Source: an uncultured Maribacter sp.
GTDB taxonomy: Bacteria; Bacteroidota; Bacteroidia; Flavobacteriales; Flavobacteriaceae
Direction of reading: 5' to 3'
NCBI RefSeq assembly: GCF_947496775.1
Contig: NZ_CANMDU010000013.1
Span: 1 to 64,000 of the forward strand
Length of the DNA: 64,000 nucleotides
Position 1 is the first letter of the stretch. Every line of letters starts with the position of its first letter. Both the position numbers and the translations under genes were made by a program. Shown piece after piece: positions 9,032 to 17,877 of this stretch. The notes under the pieces were generated by a model. It saw nothing but the letters and a program-made list of their open reading frames with translations. It searched no databases and was not told the DNA's origin.

Positions 9032-9946
9032 ATGGCACATTCTCATCATAATCATAACCATGCACATCCCGATTTAAAAGGTAGAAATCTTGTGTTTTCT
9101 ATTTTTTTAAACATACTTATTACTGTTGCACAGATAATTGGTGGTTTTATTTCTGGTAGTTTATCTCTTCTTTCGGATGCTCTTCATAATTTTAGCGATG
9201 TACTTTCATTAGTTGTTAGTTATGTAGCAAATAGGCTTTCTAAAAAAAAAGCATCTAACCATAAAACTTTTGGTTACAAAAGAGCTGAAATTATGGCTGC
9301 CTTTGTAAATGCAGCAGCACTAATTGTAGTTGCAATAATACTTATAAAAGAAGCAATAGAGAGGTTTATGTTTCCACAAGAAGTTGAATCTAATCTTGTT
9401 ATTTGGTTGTCTTTATTTGGGATTTTAGCAAACGGATTAAGTGTTTTTTTATTAAAAAAAGATGCAGATAGTAATATGAATATGCGATCGGCATATTTAC
9501 ATTTATTAACAGATATGTTAGCATCTTTTGCTGTTTTAATAGGAGGCCTGTTAATGAAATATTTTCAGATGTACTGGGTTGACCCTTTTTTGACTTTTGC
9601 AATTGCGCTGTACTTAATATATATGGGTTATGATTTACTTATAGATTCTACAAAAGTTCTTATGTTATTTACTCCTGATACTATTAAAATTAATGAAATT
9701 GTGAACGTTGTTAATAAGATTCCTAGTGTTAAAAATGTGCATCATGTTCATATTTGGCAATTAAATGAAGACGAAGTACATTTAGAGGCGCATATAGATT
9801 TTAATCAAGATATAAAACTCTCAGAGTTCGATACAATTTTAGAACAAATAGAAGAAGAGTTATATCATAATTATGGAATTAATCATGTTAATATTCAACC
9901 AGAATTTGGTAAATGCGATCCTAAAAATATTATAGTACAAGACTAA
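9032..9946 (+). CDS. Cation diffusion facilitator family metal exporter
   Basis: The 304-residue inner-membrane protein has a His-rich N-terminus (AHSHHNHNHAHPD) typical of CzcD/ZitB-type zinc exporters. Its six membrane segments include the paired HxxxD metal-site motifs 'DALHNFSDV' in segment 2 and 'LHLLTDMLASF' in segment 5. The C-terminal ~90 residues form the cytoplasmic ferredoxin-like domain (VHHVHIWQLNEDEVHLEAHI). It exchanges divalent metal (Zn, Cd or Co) for protons; the precise metal is not determined. Its stop codon overlaps the next ATG by one base, so the two genes are translationally coupled. Confidence 0.9.
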   Translation: MAHSHHNHNHAHPDLKGRNLVFSIFLNILITVAQIIGGFISGSLSLLSDALHNFSDVLSLVVSYVANRLSKKKASNHKTFGYKRAEIMAAFVNAAALIVVAIILIKEAIERFMFPQEVESNLVIWLSLFGILANGLSVFLLKKDADSNMNMRSAYLHLLTDMLASFAVLIGGLLMKYFQMYWVDPFLTFAIALYLIYMGYDLLIDSTKVLMLFTPDTIKINEIVNVVNKIPSVKNVHHVHIWQLNEDEVHLEAHIDFNQDIKLSEFDTILEQIEEELYHNYGINHVNIQPEFGKCDPKNIIVQD

Positions 9947-10389
9947 TGTTAGAAATTAAAACTAAAAAGTTCCAAGAGTTTACAATAGAAGAACTTTACG
10001 CAATTTTGCAATTGCGTAGTGAGGTATTTATTGTAGAACAAGACTGTGTATATCAGGATATAGATAATAAAGACCAAAATGCTTTGCATATTATAGGAAC
10101 TAAAAATGGAGAAGTAGTTGCGTATACTAGAATATTTGCTCCAGGGTTTTATTTTAAAGACGCTAGTATTGGTAGGGTAGTGGTAAAGCAATCAGAACGT
10201 AAGTATGGCTATGGAAAGGTTATAATGGAAGCTTCTATAAATGCAGTTAAAATACACTTTAATGAAACAAAAATTCATATTTCCGCGCAAGAATATTTAA
10301 TAAAATTTTATAGTTCCTTAGGGTTTAAACAAGTAGGGGAAGGGTATTTAGAAGATGGTATTCCGCATGTTGGAATGATTAGAACGTAA
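9946..10389 (+). CDS. GNAT family N-acetyltransferase, ElaA-like
   Basis: The 147-residue protein fits the ElaA family in length and motifs: 'LYAILQLRSEVFIVEQDCVYQDID' near the N-terminus, 'IGRVVVKQSERKYGYGKVIM' for the acetyl-CoA pyrophosphate loop (R/Q-x-x-G-x-G/A variant), and 'ISAQEYLIKFYSSLGF' at the C-terminal acceptor side. It presumably acetylates a small molecule or protein amine; the substrate is unknown. The start ATG at 9946 overlaps the TAA of the CDF gene. A weak hairpin terminator follows. Confidence 0.85.
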   Translation: MLEIKTKKFQEFTIEELYAILQLRSEVFIVEQDCVYQDIDNKDQNALHIIGTKNGEVVAYTRIFAPGFYFKDASIGRVVVKQSERKYGYGKVIMEASINAVKIHFNETKIHISAQEYLIKFYSSLGFKQVGEGYLEDGIPHVGMIRT

Positions 10390-10405
10390 TTCCTTAAATT
10401 TTATA

Positions 10406-10432
10406 AAACCGACTTAAAGGTTGGTTTATTTA
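10406..10432 (+). terminator. Probable terminator after the elaA-like gene
   Basis: AAACCGAC (10406-10413) pairs with GTTGGTTT (10420-10427) through one G-T pair, with a 6-base loop and a short T-rich tail. Confidence 0.5.
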
Positions 10433-10560
10433 ATTAGTACTATAACAACAAAAGTTGTTCTAATAGGATTATATACACTTTTCTTAAGGTGATTAGTCAA
10501 TTTTTATACTAATTAAAGTTGTTACAAATAGCAAACCAACCCAATAGTTTGTATTAAAAA

Positions 10561-11175
10561 TTATATTAGCCTTTTTGCAGCCCCTTTTTCTATTAAATAA
10601 TCTAGTTTTAATATCAAATTTAATGGTTTTTCGGGCTTATTTGTAGACGATAAATAAAGGTATCCTTCTTTATAACTGTGTAGTTCTTTAATTTTTATTT
10701 TGCCTTGAATTTTAGAATCCAACGCTATATAATTAGAAAGTGTTTTTTGGGTAATATTTTTAGAATGTAGTAGCGCAATTAATTTTTCTCTATTAACAAA
10801 GATTATTTTACAAGAGGTAAAAGCATTGGGCTCATCTTTATAAATAGCAGTAATAAGCGCATAAAAATCTGTGGTTTTGGTAGTATCAAAAAGCCATCCT
10901 TTTTTAAGAGAATCTTCTTTTAAATAGCTAATTTCAAATGCAAAAGTTGGTAAATCATCTCCAATATAATCTAGTTGGGCTTTTTCATCTATTTTAAAAA
11001 CTTCTTGAGTTTCTTTATTAGTAAATAAAACATCAACCCCCTGGAGTTGCTGTTTAATATCTTGTATACGTTTTGTAGAATATTTTTTTAAATGCTTATG
11101 GTAAAGCGTATCTAAAAAAACAGCAAGATCTTTTTCTTTTTGTAAGTCCTTTTTAAAATTACTTTGGACTCCCAT
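10561..11175 (-). CDS. Putative type II restriction endonuclease (partner of the adjacent C5 methyltransferase)
   Basis: The 204-residue cytosolic protein has no family that I can name with confidence. A PD-(D/E)xK-type core is visible: GVDVLFTNKETQEVF carries the first Asp (about residue 49) and FKIDEKAQLDYIG supplies the D-x-K pair (DEK). The preceding helix 'LDTLYHKHLKKYSTKRI' is basic. It starts 2 bp after the end of the C5-methyltransferase gene, which strongly implies a restriction-modification pair in one transcript. It would cleave unmethylated copies of the methyltransferase's site. The recognition sequence is unknown and the assignment rests on motif plus context. Confidence 0.7.
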   Translation of the reverse strand: MGVQSNFKKDLQKEKDLAVFLDTLYHKHLKKYSTKRIQDIKQQLQGVDVLFTNKETQEVFKIDEKAQLDYIGDDLPTFAFEISYLKEDSLKKGWLFDTTKTTDFYALITAIYKDEPNAFTSCKIIFVNREKLIALLHSKNITQKTLSNYIALDSKIQGKIKIKELHSYKEGYLYLSSTNKPEKPLNLILKLDYLIEKGAAKRLI

Positions 11176-11177
11176 TT

Positions 11178-12404
11178 TTAAGAATTAATAGTAGTAAATA
11201 ATTCTTTAGCAATACGCTCTACAACGCCAACAACTAAAGCATTTCCCATAAAAAATGCCCTTTTAGTGTCCGATATTCCTTCTAGTTTGGTGTGGTTATC
11301 TGGAAACATATTTAAACGCTCCAGTTCTATAGGAGTTAATCTTCGCAGCCCATTTGGAGTAGCAACAACATGTTTAAACCTAGAGGCACTTTTGCCCCCT
11401 TCACCAGTAATAATAGTTCTAGATGCATTATCTAAAGCATCGGGAAAAACCATAGAACCTTCACTATAATTATATGTAAACCCGCTTTTTGCAGTTCTAA
11501 CTTCTTTTTTAGAACCTTTTAAATATTCCCATTTAGGAAGGTCTTTTTTATCAATATAAAATTCCGGAGTTACTTCTCCATTTTGTAAAATATCTTTTAA
11601 AACAGTTTTCTTGGTTTCCAGTTTGGGCTGGGTTTTAGAAGTATAAACGGTTCCATCACAAAAAACACCTGTATTTAAAAAAGGAGATAGTTTTCCTTCT
11701 TTATTAAAGGTATTAGAAAGTGTTACTAAATCTTCTTCTAAAGAAAAGGTAGCGTCTATTTTTAGTTGCGGTAAAACAGGAAAAGCTTTAGCTATTGTAC
11801 CTTCAGAACTAATCCAATTTAATTTATTTGCCTTTTTTAGATTTTTATAAACAGTTGTAGATTTATGGTAAGCCAAGAAAAAAATACGCCGTCTTCTTTG
11901 TGGCATTCCATAATCTGCAGCATTTATTACGCGCCATTCTACAGCGTAGCCTAAAGTATTTAAACTTTGTAACATAATAGCAAAATCTCGCCCCCTCTGT
12001 GAAGTGGGAGATTTTAACAAACGATCAACATTTTCTAAAAACAAATATTTAGGTGGGTTTTTCTTTTCCGATAAAATACGATGTATAGACCACCACAATA
12101 CACCTTTTTTACCAATAAGACCTTTAGAGTTTTGAGAGGTAGTAGCAACGGAATAATCTTGACAAGGAAACCCACCCACTAAAACATCGGCATCTGGTAT
12201 ATTAGAAGTTAACACACTTGCAACATCTTCATTACTATGATTTTCAGAACCAAAACGAGCTTCATACACCAAGGAGGCATGTTGCGTTTTTGTACTTGGT
12301 TCCCATTGGTTAGACCAAACAACCTGGTATTTATTTGTTTTTTCGAGTCCAAGTCTAAAACCACCCACACCCGCAAAAAGCTCTATTACTTTTAGTTTCT
12401 TCAT
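11178..12404 (-). CDS. DNA (cytosine-5-)-methyltransferase
   Basis: The 408-residue protein shows the ordered C5-methyltransferase motifs: motif I LFAGVGGFRLGLE (residues 9-21, AdoMet binding), motif IV GGFPCQDYS with catalytic Cys81, motif VI 'FLENVDRLL', motif VIII 'PQRRRRIFF' and motif X 'GNALVVGVVERI'. The variable stretch between VIII and X (about residues 190-330) would be the target recognition domain. It methylates a short site to protect DNA from the nuclease encoded 2 bp downstream. The start at 12404 follows the usual MKKLKVIELF opening. No C-protein regulator is visible. Confidence 0.93.
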   Translation of the reverse strand: MKKLKVIELFAGVGGFRLGLEKTNKYQVVWSNQWEPSTKTQHASLVYEARFGSENHSNEDVASVLTSNIPDADVLVGGFPCQDYSVATTSQNSKGLIGKKGVLWWSIHRILSEKKNPPKYLFLENVDRLLKSPTSQRGRDFAIMLQSLNTLGYAVEWRVINAADYGMPQRRRRIFFLAYHKSTTVYKNLKKANKLNWISSEGTIAKAFPVLPQLKIDATFSLEEDLVTLSNTFNKEGKLSPFLNTGVFCDGTVYTSKTQPKLETKKTVLKDILQNGEVTPEFYIDKKDLPKWEYLKGSKKEVRTAKSGFTYNYSEGSMVFPDALDNASRTIITGEGGKSASRFKHVVATPNGLRRLTPIELERLNMFPDNHTKLEGISDTKRAFFMGNALVVGVVERIAKELFTTINS

Positions 12405-12500
12405 ATAGTAGTGGCTAAAATTAGTTAAAATGAAGTAGATAGTTTTATAGATTATAGAAGTAAGTCCTTAAAAAGTTTTAATTTTCAGAAAAAAATAGAA

Positions 12501-13706
12501 ATGAATTTGCTTTATAGGTTCTTGTTATTACTGCTTTTTACTGGAACTTTAGTTTCTTCTTGTATAGACGAAACTAAATTAGAAAAAATACCATTAATGG
12601 CAGAAATAGATGAAATCCGAGAAGAATATGCTCCAGATAAGCGTGTTGCTTTGTTTTCAATTGCGGCAACAAAACAGAGGGACACCTATATTTTAAACGG
12701 AGAAAGTAATGTACCAAACGCAGTAGAAGCCTTAAAGAAAAACTTAAAGGAAAAGAACCTAGCTTTTGTAGACAGTATTACTATGTTACCAAATGCAGAT
12801 TTGGAAGGAAAAACAAAAGGCATTGTTACCATTTCTGTAGCAAATATTAGGAGTAATGCAAAACATTCTGCAGAATTGGCCACGCAGGCAACATTAGGAA
12901 CACCTGTTAACGTTTTAAAAAGAGAAGAAGATTGGTTTTTAATACAAACACCAGATAAATATATTTCTTGGGTAGATTTTGGTGCAATTACGGTCTTAAA
13001 TCATGAAGCCTATTTACAATGGAAAAAGGCGCCAAAAATAATATTTACCAATACTACGGGATATGTTTATTCCATAGCGAATAAACAATCGCAAATACTA
13101 TCGGATGTTGTTGCTGGAGGTATTATGGAGTTTTTAGGAGAAGAAAAAGAATTTTATAAAGTTGGTTTTCCTGATGGTAGAAAAGGATTTGTTTTAAAGA
13201 CCCAAGCAATGGATTATGGTAATTGGATTTCTACTGTTAATCCTACAGGAGAAAATTTAGTAACTACTTCTAAAAAATTTATGGGATTGCCTTATTTATG
13301 GGGAGGCACTTCTACTAAAGGAGTAGATTGTAGCGGTTTTACAAAAAGCATTTATTTTTTAAATGGGATGGTAATTCCTAGAGATGCCTCTCAACAAGTA
13401 CATACAGGGAAAGAGATAGACTCCGTTAGTAATTTTAATACTCTTCAAAAAGGAGATTTGCTCTTTTTTGGAAGAAAAAAAACAGACTCTACCAAAGAGA
13501 GAGTAGTACATGTGGGTATGTGGATTGGCAATAAAGAGTTTATACATGCTTCTGGTACAGGTCGTGTACAAATTGGGAGTACAGATAGTAGTGCTGCTAA
13601 TTATGATGCCTATAATGTAGATAGATATTTACGCTCCAAACGCTTGTTAAAAGAAGAAGATCCGGCTTTAGTAAATTTGGTAAACACCCCTATTTTTAAG
13701 GATTGA
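12501..13706 (+). CDS. NlpC/P60 (C40) family cell-wall peptidase lipoprotein with SH3-like domains
   Basis: The 401-residue protein begins with a lipoprotein signal (LLLLLLFTGTLVSSC, lipid Cys21). Residues ~105-235 contain two SH3b-like segments ('ANIRSNAKHSAELATQA' and 'TTGYVYSIANKQSQILSDVV'). The C-terminal catalytic domain has GVDCSGF with nucleophile Cys277, 'RVVHVGMWIG' with His337 and the third polar residue region near 'FIHASG' (His349). Family members cut the gamma-D-Glu/diamino-acid or related bonds of peptidoglycan stem peptides. Its membrane anchor suggests a periplasmic remodelling or recycling enzyme. Confidence 0.88.
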   Translation: MNLLYRFLLLLLFTGTLVSSCIDETKLEKIPLMAEIDEIREEYAPDKRVALFSIAATKQRDTYILNGESNVPNAVEALKKNLKEKNLAFVDSITMLPNADLEGKTKGIVTISVANIRSNAKHSAELATQATLGTPVNVLKREEDWFLIQTPDKYISWVDFGAITVLNHEAYLQWKKAPKIIFTNTTGYVYSIANKQSQILSDVVAGGIMEFLGEEKEFYKVGFPDGRKGFVLKTQAMDYGNWISTVNPTGENLVTTSKKFMGLPYLWGGTSTKGVDCSGFTKSIYFLNGMVIPRDASQQVHTGKEIDSVSNFNTLQKGDLLFFGRKKTDSTKERVVHVGMWIGNKEFIHASGTGRVQIGSTDSSAANYDAYNVDRYLRSKRLLKEEDPALVNLVNTPIFKD

Positions 13707-13941
13707 TTCTGGTTCTTAATTAAATATATACTAAATATTAAAAACAAACTCTTCGGTTGGTATTTTAGACTTTAATTATTTTGCTGATGATCTATATAAT
13801 CGCTGAAAGGATATTAATATTGGATAAAACTATTGTTTAAATTCTATTTATATTTTTTAAGAATAAAGAACCAACTTGTTAGTTTGTTAAAATAATTCTA
13901 GCAGTTTAGAAAATAGGTACTAACTTACAAAAAATAGCTTT

Positions 13942-14829
13942 ATGTCATTTAACAAAAACTTAAAAAACGCGAGTTCATTTTTACAGGTAAAAATGGTATT
14001 GCTCTGTTGTTTTATTTTCGGATTTACAAAAGCTCAGGAAGATGATAAAGAATGGAAAAATTTATTTAATGGTAAAGATTTAAGCGGGTGGACAACCAAA
14101 ATACAACACTATGAAACTGGCGATAATTTTGGAGAAACGTTTAGAGTAAATGACAGTATTTTAGAAGTTAGATATGATAAGTATGAGGGAGATTTTAATG
14201 ACCGTTTTGGTCATTTGTATTATGACACTCCGTATTCTTATTTTCATTTAGAAATGGATTATAGGTTTGTTGGCGATTGGTATTTGGGAGCACCAAAACA
14301 CACAAATTTAAATAGTGGGGTTATGTTTCATTCTCAAGACCCTAAAACAATGCTAAAAGACCAGAATTGGCCTATTTCTGTAGAAATGCAATTTTTGGCA
14401 GAAATAGAGAAAGGAACAGAAAGACCAACAGGAAATATGTGTTCTCCAGGTACAGATATTGTTTATAATGGAGTAAAAGCTACAAAACATTGTATAAAAT
14501 CTTCTTCTAAAACATACCCTAAAGGGCAGTGGGTAAAAGCAGAATTAATAGTTTTAGGAGACTCTATTATAAAACATATTATTAATGGTGAACTGGTGTT
14601 AACCTATACGAAACCATCAATTGGCGGAGCATTAATAAAAGGACATAATCCTGAGGAAAAAAAAGACGGACAACCTTTAACAGAGGGTTTTATTGCTCTA
14701 CAAAGTGAAGGGCAACCATTAGATTTTAAAAATGTGCGGATAAAAAATCTAAAAGGATGTATGAACCCTAAGTCCAAAAACTATAGAAAGTACTTTATTA
14801 AGTCAGACCCAGAAGCTTGCATTTTTTAA
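13942..14829 (+). CDS. DUF1080 (3-keto-disaccharide hydrolase-like) secreted protein
   Basis: The 295-residue protein has a signal peptide ending near 'CCFIFGFTKAQ'. The single domain opens 'EWKNLFNGKDLSGWTTK', the DUF1080 signature, and continues with 'FHLEMDYRF', 'NSGVMFHSQ', 'VEMQFL', 'KGQWVKAELIVLGD' and ends with 'EGFIALQSEGQPLDFKNVRIKNL'. This is a concanavalin-like beta-sandwich found in Bacteroidota secreted sugar-degrading proteins, some members of which hydrolyse 3-keto-glycosides. A short Cys-containing tail (CMNPKSKNY...CIF) follows the domain. Activity is inferred from family only. Confidence 0.85.
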   Translation: MSFNKNLKNASSFLQVKMVLLCCFIFGFTKAQEDDKEWKNLFNGKDLSGWTTKIQHYETGDNFGETFRVNDSILEVRYDKYEGDFNDRFGHLYYDTPYSYFHLEMDYRFVGDWYLGAPKHTNLNSGVMFHSQDPKTMLKDQNWPISVEMQFLAEIEKGTERPTGNMCSPGTDIVYNGVKATKHCIKSSSKTYPKGQWVKAELIVLGDSIIKHIINGELVLTYTKPSIGGALIKGHNPEEKKDGQPLTEGFIALQSEGQPLDFKNVRIKNLKGCMNPKSKNYRKYFIKSDPEACIF

Positions 14830-14908
14830 TATATCTATAAATCATATTTTTTATGATTCTTAGACTTGTTTTTAAACAAATGAACATTGGCGCTTTAGTA
14901 AATGTTAT

Positions 14909-15727
14909 TTATTTTAAAGAATCTAATGGGATTTTGGTTTTATCATAGAAGGAAAGCAATTTGTTTTTGTCTGCAAAGCGCCCACCTAAATCACTATCTG
15001 TTGGTGTTTTAACTAAAACGGTATTCCATTTTCCTTCTACACCTATATATTGTTTTTGAATGTGGTTATGATATGGTATAACTTTAAGGCAATCCTCAAC
15101 AATATCTATTATTACTTTTCTTTCCTTAGCAGATATATTTTTTAGGTCTTTAATACGTAGTAGTACTAAAATTTTGTCTTCATTTACCTTGCTAAAGTAT
15201 TCTATTTTCTTTGTATCAATACCACTTTCAATATCATAAGTAACGCATTGTTTTAGGGCTATAGAAACAGAGTCTTTACTTTTTAATAAAATAGAGCTAA
15301 GTTTATCAAGATCATTAGCAAGTAGTTTTTTTCTTGGGTCTTTTTCAACGTTAGAGGCTTCAGGGTTGTTTGCTCTTTGATAAACACCATAAAAGGATAT
15401 AGAAAGCACTACGGCAAAGAAACTTACCAAAATTATGCACCCGCAACCATGCCAAATAGGTCTTTTAACTGGGTTAATGTCGTTTTCTTTTTGGAGTGCA
15501 GCATTCATCTCTGGAGTAAATTGAAACTTGGAATAACTTATTTTACAATGCGAACATTCTGCTACATGTGTTTTAAACAAAGGAATAATAGGAATCCAAA
15601 AAAAATGAAAATATTTACCAAAAGTTGAAACCAAAAAAGAATCTTTTGTCTCACAATTTGGACAATAGGTTTTCCTAATTTTTCTCTTCTTTATTTTTGA
15701 AGATCGTGAGCCAAAAAAGAATAACAT
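14909..15727 (-). CDS. Zinc-ribbon membrane protein of unknown function
   Basis: The 272-residue protein has an N-terminal zinc ribbon: CPNC at about residues 22-25 and CSHC at about 58-61. A single membrane segment follows (about 96-114, CGCIILVSFFAVVLSISFYG), then a ~155-residue C-terminal region with 'FADKNKLLSFYDKTKIP' near the end. No enzymatic motif is recognisable. The zinc ribbon would face the cytoplasm and the C-terminal part the periplasm if the positive-inside rule holds. It lies downstream of the S41 peptidase gene in the same direction, 124 bp away. Confidence 0.65.
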   Translation of the reverse strand: MLFFFGSRSSKIKKRKIRKTYCPNCETKDSFLVSTFGKYFHFFWIPIIPLFKTHVAECSHCKISYSKFQFTPEMNAALQKENDINPVKRPIWHGCGCIILVSFFAVVLSISFYGVYQRANNPEASNVEKDPRKKLLANDLDKLSSILLKSKDSVSIALKQCVTYDIESGIDTKKIEYFSKVNEDKILVLLRIKDLKNISAKERKVIIDIVEDCLKVIPYHNHIQKQYIGVEGKWNTVLVKTPTDSDLGGRFADKNKLLSFYDKTKIPLDSLK

Positions 15728-15851
15728 ACAGATTAATTTTTAAGGTTTATTTATAATGCCAAATTTAACCTTTGGATTATTGAAAGGTATCCCTTTATTA
15801 AGGGATTTTTTTGTTTTTAGGAAAGATTTTTTTGTATAAAAACTAGTTTAA

Positions 15852-17480
15852 TTATTTTAAAATAGAAGTATATTTTTGGTTGTTTTGCAAGAGTTCTGTA
15901 GCAGCAAGAATAGCTTCGTCTTTTAGCAAATAGTAATTATAAAGACCTTCTCTATAGAAATAACGTTTTACAATTTCATCCTCTAAATTTTTTTGTATTT
16001 CTTTTTGAAAAGTATCCAGGGCGTTTAGTTTACTTTTATCCATTTCTACCAATAAGTTTTTATAAACTTCTTGAACATTGGACCCATAAATATCTTTATC
16101 ATCTGCGGATAAGGCTTCTCTTAAGGCTTTTTGTGCTTTAGTTTCAAAAGAAAAATTACTTTTAGAAACAAAGTTTTTAAAGTCCGAAAAATCAGTGTTG
16201 GTAAATGTAAATTTAGATACGTCTTCTATGTTATTTTTATAACTATAGTCGGTAGCAAAATCGAAAATAGTATTACTAGCAAGTAGTGCATTGGTTAAGG
16301 TATTAGTTTTAGCTGCATCTATTTCTATATCTGGTAATACACCGCCACCATCTTGCACTTTACGACCATTACGTGTTTTAAAATCGTTAAATTCCGTGGT
16401 TTTAACGGCATTTCCACTATCGTCCCTATTCCAGTAATCCAAAGCTTGTATACACCTTCCAGAGGCAGTATAATATCTAGAAATGGTAACTTTTAATTGC
16501 GTACCATAAGTAAGTTTCATTGGTCGTTGTACTAAACCTTTACCAAAGCTCCTTGCACCCATTATAACAGCCCTGTCCAAATCTTGTAAACTACCAGAAA
16601 CTATTTCGCTTGCAGAGGCACTTCTGCCATTTACAAGGACCACTAAAGGCATTTCAGTATCAAGGGACTTATTTTTAGTTTTGTACTCTCTATTGAATTT
16701 TTTTACTTTAGATTTTGTAGTTACAATGAGTTCTCCTTTAGGAACAAATAAATTGGTAACATTTATTGCTTCGGATAATAACCCCCCAGGATTACCTCTT
16801 AAATCTAAAATAATTTTTTCTGCACCTTTGCCTTTTAAATCTATAAGTGCTTCTTTAGTTTGTTTAGATGCTTTTGCATTGAATTTAGATAAAACAATAT
16901 AACCTGTTTTTTCATTTACCATTTTGTAAAAAGGAACGGCATCTACATCTATTCCTTCTCGTTTTACAGTAGTTGTTTTTGTTTCGCCTTGTCTTTTAAA
17001 AGTAACCCGAACAGTGGTACCATTAGCTCCTTTTAATAACTCACTAGCATTATCATCAAAATTGGCAACAGTAATATCTCCTATTTTTATGATTTCGTCA
17101 CCAGCTTTTAAACCAGCTTTATCTGCAGGGTAATCTTTATACGGCTCTACAATAAGCAACCTATCTTTATAAGAACGAACCAAAGAACCTATACCCGAAT
17201 ATTCGCCCGCATTATTAATTTTAAAAGCTTCTACATCCTGTTCATTTAAAAATTTGGTATAAGGATCTAAGTTCTCTAGCATGTTTTTTATAGCAGTATC
17301 CATTAACTCTGCAGGATTAGTTTCATCTACATAGTTCATGTTCAGTTCTTTAAAAAGCGTAGTAAATATTTCTATTTGTTTTGCTATTTCAAAAAAATCA
17401 CTTTTAAAACTGGATCCAGCAACAAGAATAACAATAGCTGCGAAAGGAATTAGGATTTTTTTCTTAACCAATTTATGCAT
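15852..17480 (-). CDS. S41 family C-terminal processing peptidase
   Basis: The 542-residue protein has an N-terminal signal anchor (KILIPFAAIVILVAGSSF), an N-terminal helical part with 'YVDETNPAELMDTAIKNMLENLDPYT', a PDZ domain ('GIGSLVRSYKDRLLIVEPYKDYPADKAGLKAGDEI') and the tail-specific protease core. The catalytic Ser is in 'GRSASASEIVSG', and the Lys partner is in 'MGARSFGKGLVQ'. CTPs cleave C-terminal tails of periplasmic proteins. Its start overlaps the end of rnpA by 8 bp, so the two are translationally coupled; this rnpA-S41 pairing is common in Flavobacteriia. Confidence 0.9.
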   Translation of the reverse strand: MHKLVKKKILIPFAAIVILVAGSSFKSDFFEIAKQIEIFTTLFKELNMNYVDETNPAELMDTAIKNMLENLDPYTKFLNEQDVEAFKINNAGEYSGIGSLVRSYKDRLLIVEPYKDYPADKAGLKAGDEIIKIGDITVANFDDNASELLKGANGTTVRVTFKRQGETKTTTVKREGIDVDAVPFYKMVNEKTGYIVLSKFNAKASKQTKEALIDLKGKGAEKIILDLRGNPGGLLSEAINVTNLFVPKGELIVTTKSKVKKFNREYKTKNKSLDTEMPLVVLVNGRSASASEIVSGSLQDLDRAVIMGARSFGKGLVQRPMKLTYGTQLKVTISRYYTASGRCIQALDYWNRDDSGNAVKTTEFNDFKTRNGRKVQDGGGVLPDIEIDAAKTNTLTNALLASNTIFDFATDYSYKNNIEDVSKFTFTNTDFSDFKNFVSKSNFSFETKAQKALREALSADDKDIYGSNVQEVYKNLLVEMDKSKLNALDTFQKEIQKNLEDEIVKRYFYREGLYNYYLLKDEAILAATELLQNNQKYTSILK

Positions 17481-17847
17481 TTGTTTTGGTATTAAATTTT
17501 TCTAATAGGAGTCGTAGTTGTTTTTCAATTACGGTATAGGTTGGCATTTTTTTACCAATGTATAAAATTAAAAACGCATAGCTACTATCCGTATTGTCAG
17601 TAACTATAAATTTATTAAGTCTGTAAGATTCTCGCAACAAACGTTTTACACGATTTCTTTTTACGGCATTTTTAAATCTTTTTTTAGAAACTGCCACACC
17701 TGTTTGTATTTTTATTTCATCTGGTAATGTGGTTTCTAAATAGATTAATTTTAAAGGGAAACTAGTAATGCTTTTACCCTCTATAAACAGCTGTTCAATG
17801 CGTTTTTTGCTTTTTAGCTTTTCTTTTTTTGGGTAAGACAAGTTCAT
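17473..17847 (-). CDS. rnpA: Ribonuclease P protein component
   Basis: The 124-residue basic protein has the RnpA signature: 'KKEKLKSKKRIEQLFIEGKS' near the N-terminus and the RNR motif in 'SKKRFKNAVKRNRVKRLLRES'. It is the protein cofactor of RNase P, which removes the 5' leader of pre-tRNAs. The gene is not next to rpmH here. Instead it lies 30 bp after an SDR gene and overlaps the S41 peptidase gene by 8 bp. Confidence 0.93.
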   Translation of the reverse strand: MNLSYPKKEKLKSKKRIEQLFIEGKSITSFPLKLIYLETTLPDEIKIQTGVAVSKKRFKNAVKRNRVKRLLRESYRLNKFIVTDNTDSSYAFLILYIGKKMPTYTVIEKQLRLLLEKFNTKTNA

Positions 17848-17877
17848 AGTTTATTGTGTTATAGCTATATTATATTC

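Noticed and set aside
9399-9602. Minus-strand open frame inside the CDF transporter gene
   Set aside because: It is a shadow of the membrane-protein gene, with no recognisable domain or start context; similar shadows elsewhere were left out.
15789-15812. Hairpin ATCCCTT/AAGGGAT followed by T residues
   Set aside because: It would terminate plus-strand transcripts, but both neighbouring genes are on the minus strand, so no role could be supported.
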